Origin: a virus
Direction: 5' to 3' (one strand)
Virus record (IMG/VR): IMGVR_UViG_3300017917_003143
Span: 128,095 to 192,094 of that record
Length of the DNA stretch: 64,000 bases
In this document: piece by piece, positions 53,390-60,959 of the stretch
How the letters are laid out: each line of letters starts with the position of its first letter
Position numbering within the stretch: position 1 is the first letter of the stretch
The notes under the pieces: model-generated
The model's database searches: none
Told to the model about the DNA's origin: nothing
Seen by the model: only the letters and a program-made list of their open reading frames with translations
Program-made: the position numbers and the translations under genes

Positions 53390-53820
53390 GATTCCTAAAA
53401 CGCTTTCCCGAAAGCAAGCATGAGCAAATCAAACAGCTCATGAGCTACATCACTATGTGTGGTGTGAGTGGTCGCGACCTTGTGAGCATTGGTGGTTACA
53501 TTGACCGCCAACGTGCCAACGAGCAATATCAACTGGCCAAGGCTCGTGTACAAGAATACATTGATCAGAAAACTATCCGACCCATTGGTGCAGATCGTCC
53601 TGATCAGATCGTCAATCGTTTCAAGTTCAAAACCATCAGCGGCGACTATAACTTTAGTGGCGATTGGGGTAGTTGGGAAGTGGTCAGTGCCAAGACCAAG
53701 GTACGGCAACGATACCACTCAACATCTCGCTCATGGCCCAGTCACTTGCATTATAACCGTCGCAGTTTTTACGACATGGTGCTGGATATCATTGAAGGCA
53801 ACATTCAACTAAACTTTTAA
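53368..53820 (+). CDS. Small protein, unknown function
   Basis: The protein has 150 residues. An N-terminal helical part (SKHEQIKQLMSYITMCGVSG) and a C-terminal beta part (KFKTISGDYNFSGDWGSWEV). It overlaps the upstream gene by 22 bases. Confidence 0.5.
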   Translation: MADTGKMRFLKRFPESKHEQIKQLMSYITMCGVSGRDLVSIGGYIDRQRANEQYQLAKARVQEYIDQKTIRPIGADRPDQIVNRFKFKTISGDYNFSGDWGSWEVVSAKTKVRQRYHSTSRSWPSHLHYNRRSFYDMVLDIIEGNIQLNF

Positions 53821-53828
53821 GGTAGTAT

Positions 53829-54275
53829 ATGAAGATTGGTTTTAGTTATAGCCGTTGTGTTCGTGACATCGTTGATGGTGTAGTCAACATTGATGATGTT
53901 CTGGTCATTATCTCTCGCACGGATTTTGATCCCAATGATGATGGACAGTGGGCCAGCATCTGGAAGGGCTACGGTGGTGGCGAAGGTGGCAGTGAACTCC
54001 GCGGACTGTTCAGTGGTAGTCTTCCAGAATGGGGCAAGTATGGTGACGACATGGAGCAACAGGTTCGGGATATTAGCCGGCAACTCTGGAATGAAGGCAA
54101 ACTACATCAGCCTAGAAAGTTTGGTGCCCATCCTCGCCGTAGTTCCTATATTTGGGTAGACACAGGTCCTATTGGACACGAACAATATCAACAACCCGAG
54201 GCAGTGCAACAGGCATGGCAAAACTATCTTGTACTCAATGCCCTGACTCGCAACAAGGAGTATGACCATGGATGA
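53829..54275 (+). CDS. Small protein, unknown function
   Basis: The protein has 148 residues. MKIGFSYSRCVRDIVDGVVN and a Gly-rich loop (WKGYGGGEGGSELRG) resemble small proteins of T7-like and T4-like phages annotated hypothetical. Overlaps the next gene by 14 bases. Confidence 0.55.
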   Translation: MKIGFSYSRCVRDIVDGVVNIDDVLVIISRTDFDPNDDGQWASIWKGYGGGEGGSELRGLFSGSLPEWGKYGDDMEQQVRDISRQLWNEGKLHQPRKFGAHPRRSSYIWVDTGPIGHEQYQQPEAVQQAWQNYLVLNALTRNKEYDHG

Positions 54276-54486
54276 CATGCTTTATCGAGTAGTACGCAAT
54301 CGGTGCCAGTGCCGTCAATGTGATGATATCATTGAGAGCCGGCATAGGCACGATTTTGTGTCGTGCAAGTGCGGTGCTATCTTTACAGATGGCGGTACTG
54401 CCTACATCCGTCGTGGTGCCAAGGACTTTGCTGACATTATTGACCTTTCTGAATACGAACTCAAGGAGATTAACCATGGAGTATAA
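54262..54486 (+). CDS. Small zinc-finger-like protein
   Basis: Seventy-four residues. RCQCRQCDDIIESRHRHDFV and SCKCGAIFTDGG give CxCxxC and CxC pairs suited to one zinc. TAYIRRGAKDFADIIDLSEY is the rest. Resembles DUF7695-type phage zinc proteins. Start at 54262; ATG 54268 possible. Confidence 0.6.
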   Translation: MTMDDMLYRVVRNRCQCRQCDDIIESRHRHDFVSCKCGAIFTDGGTAYIRRGAKDFADIIDLSEYELKEINHGV

Positions 54487-54706
54487 GATCGACGGCTTGA
54501 CCAAAAAGCAGGTAGCTCTGTTGGACATCATGTGGACTCTAGATGACGAACAATCAGTTGAAAACTTTGTCCGTAGTTTGCCTGTGGCAGATCAGCAACA
54601 AGCACAGAGTCTCAAAACTTTGCTGATACACGAAGCCCTGGAAGAATGGTTGGAAGGCATCACCGAGTTTCCTGATGCCGCAGAAGTGATCGAAAGGGTG
54701 AAATAA
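54476..54706 (+). CDS. Small protein, unknown function
   Basis: Seventy-six residues from the ATG at 54476. LTKKQVALLDIMWTLDDEQS and LLIHEALEEWLEGITEFPDA are helices seen in phage hypothetical proteins. It overlaps neighbours at both ends. Confidence 0.5.
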   Translation: MEYKIDGLTKKQVALLDIMWTLDDEQSVENFVRSLPVADQQQAQSLKTLLIHEALEEWLEGITEFPDAAEVIERVK

Positions 54707-55377
54707 TGTTGGCCTATGAAAACATCTACGCTATCCGCGATGCAGAAGAACGCCTGCGTGGGAACTATCGATGGGGCACAGGTAATCACACCCGAGACAG
54801 CGATACTCTGTTGGTGTTTACCATTGGACCCAAAGCCGAAAAGGATGCCACCAACAACTTGGAGTTCTTGATAGCTCTGGGCCAAAAACACAAGGCCAGT
54901 CATCTTGTGTTGCATGGAAACAAGATCCAATATCTAGCTGATCATGCCAACAATGGACTGGAACAAGATCTGTTGCCGCGAGAATGGGTCAAAAAATATC
55001 TGGAATGGGTGGATTCTAAAAATCTAGAGTTTGGAATACAAGATTCCGGGCAGGGTTTTTGCCACAGTTTCAGACCCTGGCGACGTGCTTTTGCCACACG
55101 CAAGACACACGGCATCTATGATTTGGCCACTGGTCGTAGACTGACCAATCGACAAGAAATCATCGAGCGCATGTGGGATCATGGCTTTGCGGCCTGGCGC
55201 GGTCGTCCACTCAGTGTGGCCAATATCAAGTGGTCTGGTTCTAGAGAAGATCTGGAAGATCTTACCCATATCGCTGATCGATACTGGAGTAGGCGCCATA
55301 AAAGCGACATGGCCAAAAAGATGTGTTCGGCTTATACTTCGATCAATCGCTATTGTGCTTGGCCAGGGGCTTGGTAA
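54706..55377 (+). CDS. Protein of unknown function
   Basis: The protein has 223 residues, the longest of this array. LLVFTIGPKAEKDATNNLEF and ASHLVLHGNKIQYLADHAN form an alpha/beta core; RRHKSDMAKKMCSAYTSINR is a basic end. No motif that names an activity. Confidence 0.5.
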   Translation: MLAYENIYAIRDAEERLRGNYRWGTGNHTRDSDTLLVFTIGPKAEKDATNNLEFLIALGQKHKASHLVLHGNKIQYLADHANNGLEQDLLPREWVKKYLEWVDSKNLEFGIQDSGQGFCHSFRPWRRAFATRKTHGIYDLATGRRLTNRQEIIERMWDHGFAAWRGRPLSVANIKWSGSREDLEDLTHIADRYWSRRHKSDMAKKMCSAYTSINRYCAWPGAW

Positions 55378-55378
55378 C

Positions 55379-55615
55379 ATGAGCATCGTACGCAACACAG
55401 ATACTTGGATTCCCAACGAAACAGGACTGTATGAGTTGGCTGAAGATCGAAAAAATACCATAACCTGTTTGGCCGGGTCCGAAGAAATGTTACGCATTGG
55501 TCCGGATGGGTTTTGGGTACGTGGTGTCAAAGTCGAGCAGGATGACAAGGAAGCTGAAACCGTGTATAATGCTTTCAAAGAGTTCCTAACATGGTCGCAA
55601 CTGACCCGTAGATGA
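55379..55615 (+). CDS. Small protein, unknown function
   Basis: Seventy-eight residues from the ATG at 55379, one base after the previous stop. EEMLRIGPDGFWVRGVKVEQ is a beta-hairpin pattern seen in short phage proteins. Function unknown. Confidence 0.5.
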   Translation: MSIVRNTDTWIPNETGLYELAEDRKNTITCLAGSEEMLRIGPDGFWVRGVKVEQDDKEAETVYNAFKEFLTWSQLTRR

Positions 55616-56071
55616 ATGACTACACTATACAAAAAAGTCGGACGTAGATATGAGCCCGTTGCCGAATACAGCAACGAAGCCATAGATAGTTTTCCTCGAG
55701 GTACGCATCTTGTGATGTGTTATCCTGGCGGACAAAGTCGACGTTTCAACATTGATCCTGCCTATGCTCCCTTGATTGCGGCTGGCCGAGTAGCAGAAGA
55801 TGCTATCTGCCGTGCTATCAGTAAAGCCAGCGAACTACGTCCACAAACAACACCGCTGACCAAAAAGCAGAAAGAGGCATGGGAAGCTCTAAAAGAATCG
55901 TTCGGAGACGAGATCAGTACCCTTCGAGGTCTCAGCATACATGACTGCGCCGAAGCAGGTGTGCAGGCCATGATCGCAGAAGCAGAAAAACTCATGACTC
56001 ATCAAAGTGTGCGACAAGCATACGATCATTTTTTATTGGTATGCGAATTAGCCCGAAACCCAACGACATGA
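55616..56071 (+). CDS. Small protein, unknown function
   Basis: The protein has 151 residues. LYKKVGRRYEPVAEYSNEAI and GTHLVMCYPGGQSRRFNIDP form the N-terminal part; the rest is helical. Similar proteins are widespread in beta- and gammaproteobacterial phages. Confidence 0.55.
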   Translation: MTTLYKKVGRRYEPVAEYSNEAIDSFPRGTHLVMCYPGGQSRRFNIDPAYAPLIAAGRVAEDAICRAISKASELRPQTTPLTKKQKEAWEALKESFGDEISTLRGLSIHDCAEAGVQAMIAEAEKLMTHQSVRQAYDHFLLVCELARNPTT

Positions 56072-56343
56072 TCAAGATGCCACACAGTACGTGGCAAGAT
56101 ATCATGTTGATCCTTACACAAGAGTACCGGGATGAGCCCAGTGTGCTGTTGATACGCGACAAGATGCGTCGTGTGTTGGGTTTCACTCAACGCTATCACA
56201 AGGAATGGGTAGAAAAAGGCACCCGAGAAGATGGCCGAAATTATGGCTATTATCGAGAATACACTGTGTTAGACTTTTACAACGAGTCAGCCAAAAGCTG
56301 GTTCCTGATCAAGTTTGCTGAACAACTCAACATTATGAAATAG
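56068..56343 (+). CDS. Small protein, unknown function
   Basis: Ninety-one residues from the ATG at 56068 (ATGA overlap); 56041 is possible. STWQDIMLILTQEYRDEPSV and IRDKMRRVLGFTQRYHKEWV. It ends in TAG; readthrough would add only two residues before TAA. Confidence 0.5.
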   Translation: MIKMPHSTWQDIMLILTQEYRDEPSVLLIRDKMRRVLGFTQRYHKEWVEKGTREDGRNYGYYREYTVLDFYNESAKSWFLIKFAEQLNIMK

Positions 56344-56349
56344 GATTAA

Positions 56350-56565
56350 GTGAATTTTTGGTCATTGTTAATCGCTCGTGTGATATCAGGTGTGATGAGC
56401 ATCTTGGATGCCAGCAACCTTCGCAACCGTGTGTATGACCTACAAGACGAACATGAGCTGATGTGGACTGCCTTGGATGATATCAAGCGCATGTATCCTG
56501 ATCATGGGAGTGCCGAATTTGCCCGCAGAACGCTAGAAAAAATAAAAAGGACTTACGGACGATGA
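56350..56565 (+). CDS. Small membrane-anchored protein
   Basis: Seventy-one residues from a GTG. NFWSLLIARVISGVMSIL is a membrane-type helix, then a polar coiled segment. It may act at the host inner membrane. Overlaps the next gene by ATGA. Confidence 0.45.
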   Translation: MNFWSLLIARVISGVMSILDASNLRNRVYDLQDEHELMWTALDDIKRMYPDHGSAEFARRTLEKIKRTYGR

Positions 56566-56834
56566 TAGATTACTACTACGAATTTCCGCACGGACATAGT
56601 GTGTTTGGTGAACACACACGCTATGCTCTCATGCGAGGATATCATCCTGAACAAGCATCTACTTCACAACACTTGTTTCATAGCCAGTGTTGCATTGAAG
56701 CTACCAGAGTATGGTTGGAAAACGCCAACGGCGCTGTGTTGGTACGACAGCATGGTCGAGACACTCATGAAAAGATCCAACCCAAGGAGTTGACATGGAT
56801 CAAACTACAAGCCCGAGAGATAGAAATACTCTAA
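56562..56834 (+). CDS. Small protein, unknown function
   Basis: Ninety residues. FPHGHSVFGEHTRYALMRGY and LFHSQCCIEATRVWLEN. His- and Cys-containing, no clear site. It shares 40 bases with the next gene. Confidence 0.45.
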   Translation: MIDYYYEFPHGHSVFGEHTRYALMRGYHPEQASTSQHLFHSQCCIEATRVWLENANGAVLVRQHGRDTHEKIQPKELTWIKLQAREIEIL

Positions 56835-57262
56835 AAGGCAAGACACTGCGGCGCAGAGTCATACTGCGTGAGCGTGATTATTTGACCTTACATCGTGAGG
56901 CCTTGGCCTGCGGATATCACAGAACTGACTGGGAACCTGTGACCTACGAGAACATACGTCGAGAAATGACCTGGCAAGTGTTACGTGGTGCGGATTTTGA
57001 AAATACTTTGTTTTTTAGTACACGAGAACAACGTTACCGAGACAACCTATCTGAGTGGCAAAAGAGCTTGCTCAAAGTCATCGACGATGAAGAAAAGTTT
57101 ATGCGTCAGTACATACATTGGCTCAAACAAAACAATCGACTGTATAATAAACGTTGGGATCATTGGTCCTGGCGAGTGCAAGACAGTGGCATTGAAATAC
57201 GTTGGGCGCAAAATCGCGAGTATGAACCCTTGGGTGTGGCCACCCTGGAGAGAGATTATTGA
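56795..57262 (+). CDS. Small protein, unknown function
   Basis: The protein has 155 residues. LRRRVILRERDYLTLHREAL and DEEKFMRQYIHWLKQNNRLY suggest a basic helical protein. Long overlap with the upstream gene argues for tight co-translation. Confidence 0.45.
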   Translation: MDQTTSPRDRNTLKGKTLRRRVILRERDYLTLHREALACGYHRTDWEPVTYENIRREMTWQVLRGADFENTLFFSTREQRYRDNLSEWQKSLLKVIDDEEKFMRQYIHWLKQNNRLYNKRWDHWSWRVQDSGIEIRWAQNREYEPLGVATLERDY

Positions 57263-57516
57263 TGGATCTTGAAAAAGCCATACTTGATGAAATGAGCCAG
57301 CAGTTGGCCAATGAAATGGACCAACACATCCTGATTGGTTTCATGATCGAGCTGGGCTGGTATGAAATCATAGTGGATCCTTGGCAACACGGAAGTTTAT
57401 CGGCTATACAGGGTTGGATCAAAAACAACATCACAAATCCACACATGAATATGGGCAACCGTTGGGTGTTTGAAAATGAAAAAGATGCTACAATGTTTGC
57501 ATTAAAGTGGAGTTGA
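57262..57516 (+). CDS. Small protein, unknown function
   Basis: Eighty-four residues from the ATG at 57262. ILIGFMIELGWYEIIVDPWQ and SAIQGWIKNNITNPHM match small hypothetical proteins of phages. Confidence 0.5.
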   Translation: MDLEKAILDEMSQQLANEMDQHILIGFMIELGWYEIIVDPWQHGSLSAIQGWIKNNITNPHMNMGNRWVFENEKDATMFALKWS

Positions 57517-57517
57517 C

Positions 57518-58078
57518 ATGACAGCAGATGAACTACGACAAGGTATCTTTTTATTGAATACAAGACGATTTGGCAAAGTGGCCGAAGTCATGATCAAGCT
57601 GATCAAGCAGTTGGGCAAAGGTAAAAACATCTTCCATGATTTGTACGACGAAACAAAGAAACAGCGAGTAGAAGTCAAGTTCTCCACTGTGCGACAGAGC
57701 TTGCCCCCGATCACAGAAGCAAACATCCTGGAAAGCATACAAGCAGAGATGCTGGCCAATCGTGCTGTAAAGTTTAAGAACTGGAAAAAGCACGATTTCT
57801 GGTGCAACATACAGCAGGTAAAGAAAACTGAATTTGAAGTCTTGTACTACGGATTGTTTTTTGATGACTGCATCAAGATCTTCCGCATCACACCTGATCG
57901 CATTGACGCCACCATTGGATACAACAACAAACAGCACAAAGGCAATGTGGGAGAAGGTCAATTCCATATCAACCCGGAAACCTTACAGACTCACTTAGAC
58001 AACTACTTGATACAGACACTGAGCTATCAAGATCTATTAAATCTATTATCACCATGTACACCTCCAACATCCGAGTAG
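57518..58078 (+). CDS. Restriction-endonuclease-like protein
   Basis: The protein has 186 residues. RRFGKVAEVMIKLIKQLGKG, then HDLYDETKKQRVEVKFSTVR gives an Asp and Glu-x-Lys arrangement of the PD-(D/E)xK fold, as in several type II-like enzymes. It may degrade host DNA or be an orphan. Ends in TAG. The next gene starts inside it. Confidence 0.6.
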   Translation: MTADELRQGIFLLNTRRFGKVAEVMIKLIKQLGKGKNIFHDLYDETKKQRVEVKFSTVRQSLPPITEANILESIQAEMLANRAVKFKNWKKHDFWCNIQQVKKTEFEVLYYGLFFDDCIKIFRITPDRIDATIGYNNKQHKGNVGEGQFHINPETLQTHLDNYLIQTLSYQDLLNLLSPCTPPTSE

Positions 58079-58335
58079 ATTATGACGATCCTCCAGTGGG
58101 TCGTGCTTACATAGTCAATAAAAAAATTTGGAACGATGACACACAACAATTTGAACCTCGTGTGTTTATACGTATCCATTGTACTTCTGCTGAGCTAAGA
58201 ACGCAGAAGGAATGGATGACTGCACAGTTTGGGGAAGCTCGTTATCAAGGATCATGGTGGTACCAAGAACTCACTAATGATCTTTGGATGGCCGATAGTT
58301 TGGCTACATTTTGGTATCTCAAAAACGGTAAATGA
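58054..58335 (+). CDS. Small protein, unknown function
   Basis: Ninety-three residues. FEPRVFIRIHCTSAELRTQK and YQGSWWYQELTNDLWM. No known family. Overlaps the endonuclease-like gene by 25 bases. Confidence 0.45.
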   Translation: MYTSNIRVDYDDPPVGRAYIVNKKIWNDDTQQFEPRVFIRIHCTSAELRTQKEWMTAQFGEARYQGSWWYQELTNDLWMADSLATFWYLKNGK

Positions 58336-58349
58336 CGCCAAAAAAATTA

Positions 58350-58378
58350 TTGCTCTCTAAAGATTATTCCAGTATAAT
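58350..58378 (+). promoter_or_regulatory. sigma70 promoter of the AAA+ ATPase
   Basis: TTGCTC, 17-base spacer, TATAAT, 30 bases before the ATG at 58409. Confidence 0.6.
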
Positions 58379-58408
58379 AAAAACATTATTAGTTTCAAAG
58401 GTTGTACA

Positions 58409-59467
58409 ATGTCCTATTTCCTCAAGTCAGGCAACACTTTCCGAGTAAGTTCCAAAGAAGCCATGGATCTACATGATCGGCTGCCTGCTGGCAACTACGT
58501 GATCAAACAGGATCCATTCAAAAACTTTTACCTTGAGCAGATCGAATCGTTTGAGATCACGGGCAAGATCTACGGTGACACTTTAAAGAACACCGACCGT
58601 ATCCTTACCACCTTTGCTGATCGTCCCAACTCCACTGGTGTCATGCTCACTGGCGAAAAAGGTTCAGGCAAAACACTCTTGGCCAAGAATATCTGTGCCC
58701 AGGCCTACCACAATGGTATCCCTACTATCGTGATCAATGCTGATTGGCAGGGAGATGCGTTCAATGCCTTGATCCAAAGCATCGAACAACCCACTATCAT
58801 CTTGTTTGATGAATTTGAAAAGGTCTACGATCGCGAAGGCCAAGAAGCTATCCTCACACTATTAGATGGTGTGTTTCCTTCAAAGAAATTGTTCGTGCTG
58901 ACCTGCAACGACAAATGGCGTGTTGACAGCCACATGCGTAACCGCCCTGGCCGTATCTTCTACATGCTGGACTTCAAAGGTCTGGATGCAGAGTTCATCC
59001 GCGAATACTGCGTTGACAACTTGAAAGAAAAACAGCATACCGAACAGATCTGCCGCATCGCTACCATGTTTGACGAGTTCAACTTTGACATGCTCAAGGC
59101 TGTGGTGGAAGAGATGAATCGTTTCAACGAAACACCGCAGGATGCCATGAAGATGTTGAACGCTCGTCCGGAGTTTGCTAACGAAATCCGGTATTCTGTG
59201 GAACTCACTGTGGATGGTGAAATCGTACCCAAAGATCGTCTTGAAGACGATGTGTGGCACGGCAATCCTCTGAGCCAGGTCATCAGCACAGATTATCGGG
59301 TGCCCGGACTGGATGGTGATTTTGACTGGGAGAATGTACGTTTCTTCACAGAAGATCTCAAACGTGTAGATGCCAATGGCGGCAATTTTGTGTTTGAGAA
59401 CGACAGTGGCAAACGCCTCAAACTAACTAAAATCAAATCCAAGGGCTTTAACTACTGGGCTTTTTAA
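58409..59467 (+). CDS. AAA+ ATPase
   Basis: The protein has 352 residues. GEKGSGKTLLAKNICAQ is Walker A, TIILFDEFEKVYD Walker B, LFVLTCNDKWRV sensor 1 (Asn), and RNRPGRIFYMLDF an Arg finger-like region. Single AAA domain plus a beta-rich tail ending FNYWAF. The family is common in T4-like phages, where it is thought to remodel a protein complex; the target is not known. It has its own promoter. Confidence 0.85.
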   Translation: MSYFLKSGNTFRVSSKEAMDLHDRLPAGNYVIKQDPFKNFYLEQIESFEITGKIYGDTLKNTDRILTTFADRPNSTGVMLTGEKGSGKTLLAKNICAQAYHNGIPTIVINADWQGDAFNALIQSIEQPTIILFDEFEKVYDREGQEAILTLLDGVFPSKKLFVLTCNDKWRVDSHMRNRPGRIFYMLDFKGLDAEFIREYCVDNLKEKQHTEQICRIATMFDEFNFDMLKAVVEEMNRFNETPQDAMKMLNARPEFANEIRYSVELTVDGEIVPKDRLEDDVWHGNPLSQVISTDYRVPGLDGDFDWENVRFFTEDLKRVDANGGNFVFENDSGKRLKLTKIKSKGFNYWAF

Positions 59468-59474
59468 TTTTTGT

Positions 59475-59480
59475 TAAATA
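59475..59480 (+). promoter_or_regulatory. Candidate late promoter giving a leaderless transcript
   Basis: The 14-base block TAAATATCTTTATG is identical to that at 9516-9529. The T4-type start site falls on the A of the ATG at 59486. Confidence 0.55.
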
Positions 59481-59485
59481 TCTTT

Positions 59486-59767
59486 ATGAGCAAAGAAGAA
59501 GATAAAATCAAACACTCTCGGCGTTTGCTCAAAGATGAAAACGCCATTAAAAAGCAATCCAAGATTGCTAAATCACATGGATTTCCCACTGGTCCTGAGC
59601 ATAGATTATCAAAGATCCATGCTACCACTTGCGGAGATCCCAACTGTGCTATGTGTGGTAATCCTAGAAAGTTTTTCAAAGAGCCCACAGTACAAGAAAA
59701 ACGTCTATTCCAAGACATTGACACACCCACCGACCGCAAGAGCAATGGATTAAAAACTGATGAGTGA
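59486..59767 (+). CDS. Small Cys-containing phage protein
   Basis: Ninety-three residues from the ATG at 59486. HATTCGDPNCAMCGNPRKFF holds three Cys and a basic turn, a pattern conserved in T4-like phage and proteobacterial proteins; probably a zinc knuckle. No ribosome site, in keeping with a leaderless transcript. Confidence 0.6.
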   Translation: MSKEEDKIKHSRRLLKDENAIKKQSKIAKSHGFPTGPEHRLSKIHATTCGDPNCAMCGNPRKFFKEPTVQEKRLFQDIDTPTDRKSNGLKTDE

Positions 59768-59960
59768 TTTGTTCGACGATGCAGATGCCGCAACAGAATT
59801 TTGGCTACAAACAAACTTAAATCGTAGACCCAAGGTGCCAGCCACCACAGGCTACTGTTTGGTATGCGAAGAGCCTACCCCTGGAGCATTTTGTTCCAAA
59901 GAATGCGGTGAGGATTTTGAAAAAATCACCCGGCAACGAAAGATCACTGGTAGAGAATAG
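59760..59960 (+). CDS. Small zinc-finger protein
   Basis: Sixty-six residues. YCLVCEEPTPGAFCSKECGE has the C-x2-C...C-x3-C spacing of DksA/TraR-like or similar fingers. It ends in TAG, followed in frame by a second TAG five codons later. Confidence 0.6.
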   Translation: MSDLFDDADAATEFWLQTNLNRRPKVPATTGYCLVCEEPTPGAFCSKECGEDFEKITRQRKITGRE

Positions 59961-59968
59961 ACGATCAA

Positions 59969-59974
59969 TAAATA
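59969..59974 (+). promoter_or_regulatory. Candidate late promoter (TAAATA)
   Basis: CAATAAATAG heads the structured leader of the gene at 60053. Confidence 0.45.
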
Positions 59975-59977
59975 GAT

Positions 59978-60037
59978 TTGCAGGAAGGTCCTGCAACCAA
60001 CAGACTTTAAGATTACTAGGTGTTTAGTCTGTACACC
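59978..60037 (+). promoter_or_regulatory. Structured 5' leader with competing hairpins
   Basis: TTGCAGGA/TCCTGCAA (59978-59996) is a perfect 8-base stem with a 3-base loop. ACAGACT (60000-60006) pairs with AGTCTGT (60026-60032), but GGTGT (60019-60023) can pair with ACACC (60033-60037), and the latter two stems exclude each other. Ends 6 bases before the AAGGAG ribosome site. Confidence 0.45.
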
Positions 60038-60052
60038 GTAAAAGGAGAAACC

Positions 60053-60811
60053 ATGATGTATGGAAACAAGCTCGCCGCGGCTATCAAAGTAAACGGCAAA
60101 GTCCTTCGTGAATTCAAAGACACAGTCTATGTCCCATTTGGATCAGAATATATTATCACTCTTAAGAACTTACACACGACCCGCGCTGTCGTTAATGTTT
60201 TTATTGATGGTGACAATATGGTCCCTGGGGGACTTGTTCTCAACGCAGGCCAAAGTGTCGATCTCGAAAGATCGATCAAGAACAACAACCTCACAGAAGG
60301 CAATCGATTCAAGTTTATCGAACGTACAGGGGCTGTGGAACAGCACAGGGGCATCGGAGTTGAAGACGGACTGGTAAGAGTTGAATACCAGTTTGAAAAG
60401 GTCTATCGTCCTGTAACCTGGACCACCAATACGTATGATTCTGGCATCTACCCCATGGGCGGTATCCTGCGTGGGCAGACATACGACAGTTACAGTGTAA
60501 ACTGTTCTGCCACTGCCGCAAGTTATGATGCCACGTCTGTGAACTCAGCACACAGTCTGTTGAACGACACAGGCATTACCGTTCCAGGTAGCAAGAGCAC
60601 ACAATCTTTTTCTAGTACCTATGTTGGTGCGTTGGAAGAAGAAAAACACAACCTGGTGTTTAAGTTGGTCGGAGATCTTGGGCAAAACAAACCTGTTACC
60701 GAACCTGTCACAGTCAAACACAAACCCAAGTGCGTGACTTGTGGCAAGCAAAACAAGCATTCGGCTAACTTTTGCGCAGGATGTGGCACGGCGCTAGAAA
60801 TATTTGCGTAA
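60053..60811 (+). CDS. Beta-rich protein with C-terminal zinc ribbon
   Basis: The protein has 252 residues from the ATG at 60053, placed by AAGGAG. TTRAVVNVFIDGDNMVPGGL and GQSVDLERSIKNNN are a jelly-roll-like pattern seen in phage-associated proteins of unknown role. The last 30 residues hold CVTCGKQNKHSANFCAGCG, a CxxC...CxxC zinc ribbon. A terminator follows at 60817. Confidence 0.65.
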   Translation: MMYGNKLAAAIKVNGKVLREFKDTVYVPFGSEYIITLKNLHTTRAVVNVFIDGDNMVPGGLVLNAGQSVDLERSIKNNNLTEGNRFKFIERTGAVEQHRGIGVEDGLVRVEYQFEKVYRPVTWTTNTYDSGIYPMGGILRGQTYDSYSVNCSATAASYDATSVNSAHSLLNDTGITVPGSKSTQSFSSTYVGALEEEKHNLVFKLVGDLGQNKPVTEPVTVKHKPKCVTCGKQNKHSANFCAGCGTALEIFA

Positions 60812-60816
60812 ACAAA

Positions 60817-60844
60817 ATAAAAGGGTCTTGACAGGCCCTTTTAT
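60817..60844. terminator. Terminator whose loop is the next promoter's -35
   Basis: ATAAAAGGGTC (60817-60827) pairs with GGCCCTTTTAT (60834-60844), 11 pairs including one G-T, with a T-run in the 3' arm and an A-run opposite, so it could work both ways. Its 6-base loop is exactly TTGACA. Confidence 0.7.
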
Positions 60845-60856
60845 CGCATATATACT
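60828..60856 (+). promoter_or_regulatory. sigma70 promoter of the amber tRNA
   Basis: TTGACA (60828-60833), 17-base spacer, TATACT (60851-60856), 8 bases before the tRNA. Confidence 0.75.
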
Positions 60857-60864
60857 ATTGGTAT

Positions 60865-60939
60865 GCGCTAGTAGCCAAGTGGCAAGGCAGGAGCCTCTAA
60901 AACTCCCTAGCGTGGGTTCGAGCCCCACCTAGCGCACCA
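60865..60939 (+). tRNA. tRNA with CUA anticodon (amber suppressor)
   Basis: GCGCTAG pairs perfectly with CTAGCGC, discriminator A, then encoded CCA (60937-60939). D stem GCC/GGC, T stem GTGGG/CCCAC. The 7-base anticodon loop is CTCTAAA: U33 is 60896 and the anticodon 60897-60899 is CTA, which reads UAG. One C-A mismatch closes the anticodon stem (60894/60902). The D arm (GCCAAGTGGCAAGGCA) closely resembles tRNA-Gln, so charging with Gln is likely but not shown; the Gln-type discriminator G is absent. The gene just downstream has UAG as its third codon. Confidence 0.9.
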
Positions 60940-60959
60940 TTTAACTTAAGGAAAATAAA

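Noticed and set aside
60865-60939. Calling this tRNA tRNA-Leu or tRNA-Gln from its body alone
   Set aside because: It has no long variable arm, and the anticodon loop clearly reads CTA. The Gln-like D arm is noted but does not fix the amino acid.
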